From Burkholderia pyrrocinia (GTDB lineage: Bacteria > Pseudomonadota > Gammaproteobacteria > Burkholderiales > Burkholderiaceae), in the NCBI RefSeq assembly GCF_018417535.1, contig NZ_CP070977.1, positions 62,001-126,000 on the forward strand: a stretch of 64,000 nucleotides of DNA. The letters run 5' to 3'. The notes below the pieces were generated by a model. The model did no database searches and was not told the origin of the DNA. It saw only the letters and a list, made by a program, of their open reading frames with translations. Below are positions 56,503-63,285 of this stretch, piece after piece. Position numbers and translations under genes: made by a program. The first letter of the stretch is position 1. Every line of letters begins with the position of its first letter.

Positions 56503-56624
56503 CGCGGTGTCCGGTATTACAGGGGCAACTCCATCGCCAGTAAGCGAACTCATCTCGGTCAACGTAACCGTCGCGAAGTCTTTTATATGAGTGTGTTGCG
56601 TTAGTCATGCCCGCGAACAGATAG

Positions 56625-56655
56625 CAAAAAGCCCCGTGTAGCGCGGGGCTTTTCT
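56625..56655. terminator. Bidirectional terminator after the effector cassette
   Basis: AAAAAGCCCCG (56626-56636) pairs with CGGGGCTTTT (56644-56653). It lies 21 bases beyond the stop of the leftward membrane-protein gene at 56676 and insulates the cassette from the IS3 element. Confidence 0.88.
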
Positions 56656-56675
56656 TGACCGCGTGATAGCTTTGG

Positions 56676-57062
56676 CTACTTCGCTTCAGGCACAGCGCGG
56701 AAACGATCCGGCACCTCACCTATACGCGGGTGTATGCACACATAGGCGAGGCAGAATGCGAGAAACAGAAATAGCGCGCAAGCAACGCGACGCGCTAATC
56801 GTTCGAAGCTCGGCGACTTTGTTAGTACGAGGCTGCCGAGCAAGAGGAATCCGATGCCGAAGAAAAAGCTGTCTGCCGCACCATTTTGCCCCCCAGCCTC
56901 CAGGCTATCGACAAAGCTCATGTAGCCAAAGCTGATAAGCCGATCCAACTGCGTGAACGATTGCAACGATGTGAGTGCCGACCCAATCAAGATGAAGCCA
57001 GCAAACGTGGGAAGGAAGGCGACGGTGACCAAGACCGCAGTTTTCGAAATTCTCATCGCCAT
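56676..57062 (-). CDS. Small membrane protein, candidate immunity protein
   Basis: This 128-residue protein has about three hydrophobic segments (TAVLVTVAFLPTFAGFILIG, SFFFGIGFLLLGSLVL and ACALFLFLAFCLAYVCI) and no known family. Its ATG overlaps the TGA of the preceding small membrane-protein gene (TGATG at 57064-57060), and that gene overlaps the predicted effector. In type VI effector cassettes, genes in this position usually encode immunity proteins. That role is inference from context. AT-rich composition. Confidence 0.7.
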   Translation of the reverse strand: MAMRISKTAVLVTVAFLPTFAGFILIGSALTSLQSFTQLDRLISFGYMSFVDSLEAGGQNGAADSFFFGIGFLLLGSLVLTKSPSFERLARRVACALFLFLAFCLAYVCIHPRIGEVPDRFRAVPEAK

Positions 57063-57418
57063 CACCACGGTAGATAGAAGGCCCGCACTTGGGCGTAGTA
57101 AAAGACAGACTGAAGCGCCATCACTACTGCGAAAAAAAATACGAGGCGCATCCACGTCATCTCCACTCTTGCGACCGCAAGTCCACAGGCACCACATAGA
57201 ATCGCGAGCATGCACGTATAGAATCGACTTGCCAGCATCTCTGCGATCGGCCCCATCTGATCTACGCGATTCCTGTAGTGCCACGTGCCTGTTTTTAGCG
57301 CGAAACCATCCAGCAAAACAGATTGTTTAAACAGCAGATTCAGCGGAGGTGCGCCTGCCACGATATAGCAGAGAACAAGCGCAAGCGCCACGATCGTCGC
57401 GATTCTCCTAAGCATCAT
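57062..57418 (-). CDS. Small membrane protein, candidate immunity protein
   Basis: This 118-residue protein has an N-terminal hydrophobic segment (IATIVALALVLCYIVAGAP), a loop with FALKTGTWHYRNRVDQMGPI, and two more hydrophobic segments (YTCMLAILCGACGLAVA, LVFFFAVVMALQSVFYYA). The start ATG 57418 overlaps the effector stop (ATGA at 57418-57415). The topology places a sizeable loop in the periplasm, which would suit neutralising a periplasm-acting effector. No family recognised; function inferred from position. Confidence 0.7.
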   Translation of the reverse strand: MMLRRIATIVALALVLCYIVAGAPPLNLLFKQSVLLDGFALKTGTWHYRNRVDQMGPIAEMLASRFYTCMLAILCGACGLAVARVEMTWMRLVFFFAVVMALQSVFYYAQVRAFYLPW

Positions 57419-58230
57419 TTGTAGTTGAATTGAAGAAAATTCCAACGTACACGCCTATTCATCGTGTTGTCCCAGACGCCGCTATCCCAGTCGTGGTAGG
57501 TTCCGTATTGACGCTGGTAGAGCCACGTTCCGTTACGTTTTTCGTAAACCGCAACCCCGACGGGGACGCCAATATAAAGCGGGCTCTCACGATTGCCTAC
57601 GGTAGTGTATCTGATGTGGCCGCTTCCAAGTAACTTCCCGACTCCTTTGATAAGATTGCTGGTCACACCCGGAAAGTTTCCCTGCATGATCTCCACTCGG
57701 GTCGGGCTTGCAGCAGTGACGACTTGTACGTGACTCGCATCGAATTCCAAGAACAAGTCACCGGTTTTAATGTCGTTATCCGAAATAGAGGTGGAATTCC
57801 GAGCTACATCCGGTGCGCCACTCGCGATGGCCAAGTCCACCGCAAAACCCGCTGGGGTTGGCGGGCCTGATTTATCGCCCGACTTGTAGTCCGGATCAAC
57901 GTTCTTGAATACGGCCGATCCCGTGACGATTTTCAGCGGAAGCTTGTTGTGCGATGCAAACTCAACAAGGACTTCAAATGCGAAGTCTTCACAAGTGAAG
58001 CGGTTCGCATCTGCGCCACCGGTCTTCGATCCGTCGATGGGTTCGCTTCCCACATTCGACATATCGACCTTCCGGGCTGCAATTTCCCGAGCCAAGCCCG
58101 GGGCAGCAGCGTGGTAAGCGTCGATCCACGACTGATCCCAAAGCCGGGTATGTACCCAATAAACCTTGCATTGCACCGTCACCGGGTGCCGTTCGTTTAC
58201 ATGTGTCAAGAAGGCGCTTGCCAGCTCCAT
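57415..58230 (-). CDS. Predicted NlpC/P60-like cysteine peptidase effector
   Basis: I do not recognise a named family for this 271-residue protein, but it has a papain-like/NlpC-P60 arrangement. A cysteine near residue 80 lies in RFTCEDFAFEVLVEFA at the start of a helix, and GDLFLEFDASHVQVVT provides a catalytic-type histidine near 167. MQGN follows as a possible third polar residue. Such enzymes cut peptidoglycan peptides. No signal peptide is present, as expected for a type VI cargo. The ATG overlaps the PAAR gene stop (TGATG at 58232-58228) with GGAG upstream, so it is made together with its presumed carrier. Enzyme activity is inference. Confidence 0.6.
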   Translation of the reverse strand: MELASAFLTHVNERHPVTVQCKVYWVHTRLWDQSWIDAYHAAAPGLAREIAARKVDMSNVGSEPIDGSKTGGADANRFTCEDFAFEVLVEFASHNKLPLKIVTGSAVFKNVDPDYKSGDKSGPPTPAGFAVDLAIASGAPDVARNSTSISDNDIKTGDLFLEFDASHVQVVTAASPTRVEIMQGNFPGVTSNLIKGVGKLLGSGHIRYTTVGNRESPLYIGVPVGVAVYEKRNGTWLYQRQYGTYHDWDSGVWDNTMNRRVRWNFLQFNYK

Positions 58231-58763
58231 CACTCGCTCCCGTCAATGTGAAATCGAAGTTGAACCTTCTTTGCGCTGTTCGACGATACCAACTTGGTCA
58301 ATCCATCGACCGAAGTCGTGCCCGTGACAGTCTCTCCGCCTGATACGTCAATCCTGAACGGAAGCCCAACGACAGGGGTGCCGTCGCTGTTAATGATTCG
58401 AAAATGCTGATCGTGTGTCGTCACGTTCGAGCTTGGCGTTGACCAGTACGCGCCACCTCCTACCGCCCGTGACTCCGACTCGAAGGTCATGAAACGGTCT
58501 GTTTGCGACGCGATCAATGTAGGCGGCGGATTGCACTTACATATGCACAAGTCACCGTCTAAGATTGCTTCCTTGCCAAACATGCTCATCGGCCAGTACG
58601 GAAGAACCTTCTGTGCGTGCCCCTCAGAGTTACACGCGGGACAGTGGATGCGCGCGCCCTCGTACGACGTAGGAACCCCATGATGCGTGTTGTTCGGTTC
58701 ACCATCCAGCACGGTTCCGCCCGCGGTGGTCTTGTCGCCCACCCGTATAAAGTAGCGTCTCAA
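58230..58763 (-). CDS. PAAR-domain protein with C-terminal beta domain
   Basis: This 177-residue protein begins with a PAAR domain (RYFIRVGDKTTAGGTVLDG, then a cysteine cluster HCPACNSEGH and ICKC that likely binds zinc). PAAR proteins cap the VgrG spike of type VI secretion systems and dock effectors. The C-terminal part (about 115-177, QHFRIINSDGTPVVGLPFRI) is shared with the next PAAR gene and may be the effector adaptor. The start is probably TTG 58763 with AGGGG about 8 bases upstream. Its stop overlaps the effector start. Confidence 0.85.
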   Translation of the reverse strand: MRRYFIRVGDKTTAGGTVLDGEPNNTHHGVPTSYEGARIHCPACNSEGHAQKVLPYWPMSMFGKEAILDGDLCICKCNPPPTLIASQTDRFMTFESESRAVGGGAYWSTPSSNVTTHDQHFRIINSDGTPVVGLPFRIDVSGGETVTGTTSVDGLTKLVSSNSAKKVQLRFHIDGSE

Positions 58764-58773
58764 CTAAACACCC

Positions 58774-59307
58774 CTAGGAGTTCGAAATATGAAGCACGAG
58801 ACGCACCCGTTGAGCGTCGCTGGCGGAAACGATTTGACTCAAACCGTCTCCTGTCGTGGTGCCGATGATCGTCTGTCCATCCGATGTTTCGAGTCGGTAA
58901 GGTAGTCCGACCACAGGCGTCCCGTCACTGTTGATCACGCGAAAGTGTTGATTCATGCCCTCGACTGGATTAGATGCAAATGCCGACGATTGAGTCAATG
59001 CACTGACCGGTGACTTCGCCGCACCACCGGCAAATTCGAGATACACACTCGCGTCGCCACCGGCAATCACTCGATTCCTCTTACACGGACAAAGTACGAG
59101 ATCGCCGTTAACAACGACGCTTCGGCTCCATTCGATCATGTTCCGGCCAGTTCCATACATCCGCCATGAACCTTTGCATTCGCCACACGTAGCAAACTCG
59201 CCATCTAGCGCAATTAGCTTACCGTGGTCGTACATGGTTGATGAATGTGCAAACACGGAGCCGTCCGTTGTTGTTCGATCGCCGTTCCGCACGGCTGTTT
59301 TATACAT
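58774..59307 (-). CDS. PAAR-domain protein, paralogue of the adjacent gene
   Basis: This 177-residue protein has an N-terminal PAAR domain (KTAVRNGDRTTTDGSVFAHS, ATCGECKGSW, VVVNGDLVLCPCKRN, with the cysteines spaced as in its neighbour). Its C-terminal domain QHFRVINSDGTPVVGLPYRL is almost identical in pattern to the one in the downstream PAAR protein. The two therefore arose by duplication and have diverged in their N-terminal halves. The gap to the next gene is 10 bases. Together they suggest alternative spike tips for one secretion machine. Confidence 0.85.
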   Translation of the reverse strand: MYKTAVRNGDRTTTDGSVFAHSSTMYDHGKLIALDGEFATCGECKGSWRMYGTGRNMIEWSRSVVVNGDLVLCPCKRNRVIAGGDASVYLEFAGGAAKSPVSALTQSSAFASNPVEGMNQHFRVINSDGTPVVGLPYRLETSDGQTIIGTTTGDGLSQIVSASDAQRVRLVLHISNS

Positions 59308-59325
59308 CGAGGCCCCCGTTTTCGT

Positions 59326-60105
59326 TCAGTCTAATTTAAATAACATCCAATCACCCGATTCCGGATCGTAAATCGCGCCTTGGTTCACCGCATCGTCACT
59401 TATATCGGTGACGGATACCGTAGTTGGTATGCGGCTAGTCGCTTCCTCCGCCGCGTCTGCAATTCGCGCGGCAGACCATTTGCTCATCGTGTCAATTGTT
59501 GCCACGAATTGCGAAAGACCCGCACGCACGAAGTTTCGTTCGATATCCCCAACGAGGCCGTCCGAAAACGCGATGCTGAAATGTTCCCTTTGTTCTTTTG
59601 GAACATTGAATGATTCACCCATGTACAGCATTACTGGTTCATTTTGCTCATTAACAACGATTCGATTATCAGCGGCAGCATACGCATAATTTATCGCGAT
59701 GTTCAGGCTACCATTCTGTTCCATGAACTTGCGTGTATCGATGTTCTGCAAATTGATGGGCCAAAAGTTCCCATCACCAATAAGGCCGCGCGAGCCCATC
59801 ACCGCATCCAACGGGCTTAGATACGTCGATATGAGGCGTCCACCGGGCGCTTTCTGACAAAGCATTTCCATGTCGCCGCAGTAAGTCGCACCTTTCGGCA
59901 TTGGCGGCGTGTCCAGTGGCTTGTGCACCATCGCAAACAGGCGTACCGAAGTATGAAAGAGATACGGACAATCGGTGTGTTCGGTCATCGAGCGTACATT
60001 TCGAGGATATTTCTTACACTCATAACCGAAATATTTGTCAGAGTCTATTATTGGGATGTGATCTGACAATTGTTGACCGTGGTGGCAAAACCAAAGCCGA
60101 AACAC
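59326..60105 (-). CDS. Unrecognised protein upstream of the PAAR genes
   Basis: I do not recognise this protein of up to 259 residues. It is soluble-looking, with several aromatic and cysteine residues (CHHG, YECKKYP, TDCPYLFH, ATYCGDMEMLCQ) and a C-terminal region ITDISDDAVNQGAIYDPESGDWMLFKLD-like in character. A GTG at 60105 opens the frame but has a poorly spaced ribosome site; ATG 59988 is an alternative giving 220 residues. It is 18 bases upstream of the PAAR operon, so it may be an adaptor, chaperone or second cargo. AT-rich. Its upstream side is damaged sequence. Confidence 0.55.
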   Translation of the reverse strand: MFRLWFCHHGQQLSDHIPIIDSDKYFGYECKKYPRNVRSMTEHTDCPYLFHTSVRLFAMVHKPLDTPPMPKGATYCGDMEMLCQKAPGGRLISTYLSPLDAVMGSRGLIGDGNFWPINLQNIDTRKFMEQNGSLNIAINYAYAAADNRIVVNEQNEPVMLYMGESFNVPKEQREHFSIAFSDGLVGDIERNFVRAGLSQFVATIDTMSKWSAARIADAAEEATSRIPTTVSVTDISDDAVNQGAIYDPESGDWMLFKLD

Positions 60106-60224
60106 CTCGTAATTCCGTCAGCGGGTGACACGCAGGATTGCGGCAGCGATAGCGTTAGAGGCACTGGTCGGTGGTTCGCTTCGTGACGCAGTGTTGGTTT
60201 GGCTCCGGCGCAGCGGTCGAATTG

Positions 60225-60438
60225 CTACGGCGATGTGAGGGTGGCTTGCAGGAAGGGCTTGCGATGCTCGTCTACCGCTTGAATCTTCATTTGCGTTGAG
60301 TCAACTAGATCGGCGTAGGTCGCGGCGTAGGTTTGGATTTTTTGCCTTGCCGGATAAGGTGCAGGTACTGCTGCATCATCGGCGGCTGAAAGCAACTTTG
60401 CAATCAGGTGTGCGGGTAGGCGCTCAGAAGCAAAAAGC
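60225..60438 (-). pseudogene. C-terminal remnant of a gene cut at the island end
   Basis: A leftward frame without a start reads sensibly to a TAG at 60227-60225 (SERLPAHLIAKLLSAADDA, PAPYPARQKIQTYAATYAD, MKIQAVDEHRKPFLQATL). Codon use is gene-like. Its upstream end falls at the terminator/IS4 insertion, and beyond that the same frame meets a stop near 61921, so no full gene remains. Family not recognised. The rest of 60106-60224 shows nothing else. Confidence 0.4.
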
Positions 60439-60450
60439 CCGCTGCGAGCG
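60439..60450. repeat. Left target-site duplication of the IS4 element (mate at 61881-61892)
   Basis: CCGCTGCGAGCG is present on both sides of the element. Rejoining the flanks gives AAAAAGCCCGCT-GCG-AGCGGGCTTTTTT, a complete Rho-independent terminator, and the duplicated 12 bp are the hairpin's loop and inner stem. Confidence 0.95.
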
Positions 60451-61880
60451 TAATGCCGTTCAGTTAAGGCACTTTGAGGTGGCGAACGGAGTAACGCTGA
60501 GGTAGGGCTTTAACCACACGGGGGCATTTACGCCCCCGTTGTTTTTCAACGGTCTCGAACGCAAGCCGAGCATGCAGACGGTCGAGCCACGCAGGTATCT
60601 TGCCGAAGGCAGGGGTCACGGCGGCCCACATCATTTCGTGCTGGATGACGTGGAAGGCCCGTACGAAGCTGATGTCAGTCGGATCGAGCTTTGCCTCCCA
60701 TGCGGCGCTGGCAATCTCGCGGCGGATCAGGTTATAGGCGATCAACGCACCCCAGATCTCCTGGTAGACCCCTTCGACGGTCCGGCTGCGCAAGGTCAGC
60801 TCCGCACCGAGCATCGACTGTTTCAATTCCCGGTAGCTGGTTTCGATCTGCCAGCGGCGCTCATAGCAGGCGACGATATCGGCCGGTTTGAAGCGTTGGC
60901 GATCGTTCAACGAGGTCAGCAGCACCCGTTCGCGGCCGCGTGCATCGATCATGCGGATCGCGCGGGCCTGCCAGAACTCCGGCAGCTCGGGAGATTGTTT
61001 GCGCGCCTGCGGGGACACACGCATGCGGACCATCGCATCGTCCGGCGTCCCGTCGATCACGTCCCAGCGGGTATGGGATTTGGCCGGAATCAGGAAGTGG
61101 CGGTTACGCCCATTCATCGTCACGCCACACAAGATCCGAGCGGCCAGAAAGCCCTTGTCGAATACCGTCAGTGAATTGTCCGGTATCTGCGGCAGCAGAT
61201 CCTGGGCATACACCATTTCATTGGTGTCATAGACGCCGAAGTTGATATCGGCCACCAGATGCGTCGGGATGGCGGTCAGCGTCACCGCCCGAACCTGCGG
61301 GTAACTGGCCACCTTGCCGCTGGCATAACGTTGCGCGCCAAAATGCTCACGATTGGCCGGGCTATCAGCCGCGCGCAGCGTGGTGCCGTCCATCGCCCAC
61401 AGACTCAATCCCTTGAATGTATGGCGTGCCGCGTCCTGCGTGGTCCACGCCCATGCTGTCCGTTCGAACAGCCACGCCAAAGGCGCTTCGCCAACACGCT
61501 GGCGCGCCTGCGCCACGGCACTCTTGCTGACGAAGGGGACGGCCTCGTTGGGCAGCGCCAGATCGAGGCTGTCGAGTACCTCGTTGATCGACCAGTGCCG
61601 ATACATGGCCAAGGCGATCACCAGCCAGACGACTTGCTCGGCCGGTAGGCGCCGACGCCGGATGCTCGCGACGCCCGTCGCCTCGACCGCATGCGCGATC
61701 CACTCGTGCGGCAAATGCTCCGCCAGCCGGCTCAGGTCCGGCGTCGGCTGTTGGGCAGCGATCAGGTAGGTCAGGTGGCTGGAGAGCATCGCGCCAAAAG
61801 TTAACACCTCAGCGCAGCGTTTACAACCACTCCTCCCCCAAAACAAAAATGCCGTTCAGTTGCTTAACTGAACGGCATTA
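60451..61880. mobile_element. IS4-family insertion sequence with perfect 18-bp inverted repeats
   Basis: A 1430-bp element ends in perfect inverted repeats TAATGCCGTTCAGTTAAG (60451-60468 and complement of 61863-61880). It is flanked by a 12-bp target duplication CCGCTGCGAGCG (60439-60450 and 61881-61892), typical of IS4-family elements (10-13 bp). Intact ends, duplication and transposase point to a recent insertion. At the right end an extra inverted copy of the repeat (from about 61848) forms a hairpin with the terminus. Confidence 0.95.
60464..61789 (-). CDS. IS4-family transposase
   Basis: This 441-residue DDE transposase has an IS4-type N-terminal domain (LSRLAEHLPHEWIAHAVEATG, RRRLPAEQVVWLVIALAMYRHWS). 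The first catalytic Asp is in LWAMDGTTLRAAD, the second in TVFDKGFLAARIL, and the Glu in the YREK-like box YERRWQIETSYRELKQSML (signature of IS4). It is unbroken. ATG 61789 is chosen because MLSSHLTYLI starts the family-like region. The stop lies inside the left inverted-repeat region. Confidence 0.95.
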   Translation of the reverse strand: MLSSHLTYLIAAQQPTPDLSRLAEHLPHEWIAHAVEATGVASIRRRRLPAEQVVWLVIALAMYRHWSINEVLDSLDLALPNEAVPFVSKSAVAQARQRVGEAPLAWLFERTAWAWTTQDAARHTFKGLSLWAMDGTTLRAADSPANREHFGAQRYASGKVASYPQVRAVTLTAIPTHLVADINFGVYDTNEMVYAQDLLPQIPDNSLTVFDKGFLAARILCGVTMNGRNRHFLIPAKSHTRWDVIDGTPDDAMVRMRVSPQARKQSPELPEFWQARAIRMIDARGRERVLLTSLNDRQRFKPADIVACYERRWQIETSYRELKQSMLGAELTLRSRTVEGVYQEIWGALIAYNLIRREIASAAWEAKLDPTDISFVRAFHVIQHEMMWAAVTPAFGKIPAWLDRLHARLAFETVEKQRGRKCPRVVKALPQRYSVRHLKVP

Positions 61881-61905
61881 CCGCTGCGAGCGGGCTTTTT
61901 TCGCG

Positions 61906-61923
61906 TGCTACAGATTTGCTACA
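61906..61923. promoter_or_regulatory. Right arm-type integrase sites (TGCTACA)
   Basis: TGCTACA occurs at 61906-61912 and 61917-61923, 11 bp apart and in the same orientation as the 50076/50087 pair. Presence of the same paired heptamer just inside both ends marks them as candidate recombinase arm sites. Confidence 0.65.
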
Positions 61924-61975
61924 GCACGGGGCGGGGGCCTTGCTGGATAAGCCTTGTGCTTATCATTCCATCCCC

Positions 61976-61989
61976 TGAACTACGGGGAG
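61976..61989. repeat. attR core (14 bp)
   Basis: TGAACTACGGGGAG, identical to the 5' end of tRNA-Arg at 49926-49939. Inside the island it continues, read leftward, into a degenerate tRNA-like D arm and anticodon-like stem, which shows how the incoming attachment site mimicked the tRNA. Confidence 0.85.
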
Positions 61990-62050
61990 AGCCATGTCCG
62001 GGCGATCGCGCGAAAAACGCGAACCGGACGGCGGTGTGGACAGCGCGCAG

Positions 62051-62060
62051 AGTATAGCAA
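62051..62060 (-). promoter_or_regulatory. Leftward extended -10 promoter, probably the original tRNA-Arg promoter
   Basis: The complement reads TTTGCTATACT, an extended -10 (TGC-TATACT), about 62 bases upstream of the attR tRNA fragment and pointing into it. In an island-free chromosome it would sit directly in front of tRNA-Arg. It is now separated from the tRNA by 12 kb. No good -35 is present. Confidence 0.5.
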
Positions 62061-62121
62061 ACGCGCGGCGCATCGGCGGGTGGATTGTGCGCCGCCGTGC
62101 GTATCGCGCGATCGGCCGCGC

Positions 62122-62304
62122 TCAGAAATCGACGACGACGAAATCTTCCTTGCCCACGTCGCACAGCGGGCACCGCCAGTCGGCGGGAATGTCGGCGAAA
62201 CGGGTGCCGGCTGCGATGCCCTCGTCGGGCAGCCCTTCCGCTTCGTTGTAGACCCACCCGCAAATCAGGCAGACCCAGCTCTGGTATTCGGTTACTTCGC
62301 TCAT
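62122..62304 (-). CDS. rubA: Rubredoxin
   Basis: This 60-residue iron-only electron carrier has four cysteine ligands in the two standard knuckles: CLICGWVY (Cys12, Cys15) and CPLCDVGK (Cys45, Cys48). The aromatic core residues are in YNEAEG and IPADWRC. Rubredoxins pass electrons to, for example, alkane hydroxylases or oxidative-stress enzymes; no such partner is adjacent. It is transcribed leftward toward the island end. Confidence 0.96.
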   Translation of the reverse strand: MSEVTEYQSWVCLICGWVYNEAEGLPDEGIAAGTRFADIPADWRCPLCDVGKEDFVVVDF

Positions 62305-62502
62305 GTGGCGCTCGGGATAATGGAAACTCGGTGATGCCGCCCGCGGCCTGGCCGGCGGACGAAAGGCGCAATAGTACCGGAATTTCGCCGAACGCCTGCG
62401 CAACGTCGTTTTAAACGTACGCATCGCGAACAATGGGTGTCGTCGCGTGTGGCGGGCTTGCAGTGTATGCTTCGTGGGCCTGTCAATCTGGAGGAGGAAA
62501 CG

Positions 62503-62907
62503 ATGCTCAACAGAAAGTGGATCGCGGGCGCGGTTTGTGTCGCGGCGCTGGCTGTGTCGACGCTCGCGCGCGCCGAAGCGCGCGTGTTCTTTGTCGAACC
62601 GCAGGACGGCGCGACGGTGTCGAGTCCCGTGCACGTGAAGTTCGGTCTCGAAGGCATGGAGCTCAAGCCGGCCGGCGACATGACGCCAAATACGGGCCAC
62701 CATCACCTGTTGATCGACGGCAAGCCGGTGCCGAAGGGCGATGTGATCCCGGCGACCGACCATTCGCTGCATTTCGGCAAGGGCCAGACCGAAACCGATG
62801 TGAAGCTGCCGCCCGGCCAGCACACGCTGACGCTGCAGCTCGGCGACGGCGCGCACCGTTCGTACGGCCCCGAAATGAGTTCGACGATCACGGTCAACGT
62901 GAAGTAA
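62503..62907 (+). CDS. DUF4399 periplasmic protein
   Basis: This 134-residue exported protein has a signal peptide ending TLARA-EA. The DUF4399 body starts RVFFVEPQDGATVSSPVHVKFGLEGM and has the histidine-rich GHHHLLIDG and ATDHSLHFGKGQTE blocks, closing LQLGDGAHRSYGPEMSSTI. The immunoglobulin-like fold and clustered histidines suggest metal binding, possibly copper, but function is unproven. A strong GGAGGAGG ribosome site lies at 62490-62497. Confidence 0.88.
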   Translation: MLNRKWIAGAVCVAALAVSTLARAEARVFFVEPQDGATVSSPVHVKFGLEGMELKPAGDMTPNTGHHHLLIDGKPVPKGDVIPATDHSLHFGKGQTETDVKLPPGQHTLTLQLGDGAHRSYGPEMSSTITVNVK

Positions 62908-63010
62908 CCGCGTATCCCGCGCCGGCGCCCGGTGCGCCAGGCGCGGGATGGCCGATCCACCGGCCGCGGGCATCCGGCCGGCATTCGTCCGTACACTTGG
63001 TCGCGCGCAA

Positions 63011-63108
63011 CCCGCAGCCCGCAGCCCGCAGCCCGCAGCCCGCAGCCCGCAACCCGCAACCCGCAACCCGCAACCCGCAACCCGCAACCCGCAACCCGCA
63101 ACCCGCAC
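63011..63108. repeat. Heptanucleotide tandem repeat, 14 units
   Basis: Five copies of CCCGCAG are followed by eight of CCCGCAA and one CCCGCAC, without interruption, over 98 bases. It lies about 180 bases upstream of the ABC-F gene and about 100 bases after the DUF4399 gene. The two-block structure suggests slippage expansion of each variant separately. Such tracts vary in copy number between strains. Confidence 0.95.
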
Positions 63109-63285
63109 CCACAGCCGGCATCCGGCGCAGGAAACCGGCCGCAAGCCGTACATGACACCGCTCCACCGCACCGCGCCGACGCGGTTCGAGCGCCGCTCGC
63201 AGGCCTAGTCCATCCGGCCATGCCGGTGGCGATGCCCGCGACCGGTACAATGGGCGCTTCCGATTCCTCTCTCCGCCGTCTCCCC

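Larger units (their letters stand above)
55207..56525. mobile_element. IS3-family insertion sequence (IS2-like)
   Basis: A 1.32-kb element with imperfect terminal inverted repeats: left CCCCTGAAACGCCGGACAC (55207-55225), right complement CCCCTGTAATACCGGACAC (56525-56507), 16 of 19 matching. It carries overlapping orfA and orfB in different frames, typical of IS3-family transposases made by -1 frameshifting. I could not recognise a target-site duplication, so the outer ends may be off by a few bases, or later deletion has removed a flank. Confidence 0.88.
49926..61989. mobile_element. Genomic island inserted at tRNA-Arg(CCT)
   Basis: About 12.06 kb lie between two perfect copies of TGAACTACGGGGAG. 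The left copy is the 5' end of tRNA-Arg and the right copy lies just before the rubredoxin locus. The island begins with an integrase gene, has lower GC than the flanks, and contains phage debris, two insertion sequences, a methylase/ParB pair and a PAAR cassette. Repeated TGCTACA sites lie just inside both ends. The integrase is frameshifted, so the island is probably fixed unless helped in trans. Confidence 0.88.

Noticed and set aside
61921..61989. A second functional tRNA at attR
   Set aside because: Only the first 14 nucleotides match tRNA-Arg. The following D-arm and anticodon-like stem are degenerate, the base before the would-be anticodon is not T, and no T arm or acceptor 3' strand is present.
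63011..63108. CRISPR or coding repeat protein (leftward frames read Gly-Leu-Arg-Val-Ala-Gly-Cys repeats)
   Set aside because: Units of 7 bp are contiguous with no spacers. The apparent proteins are just the translated microsatellite.
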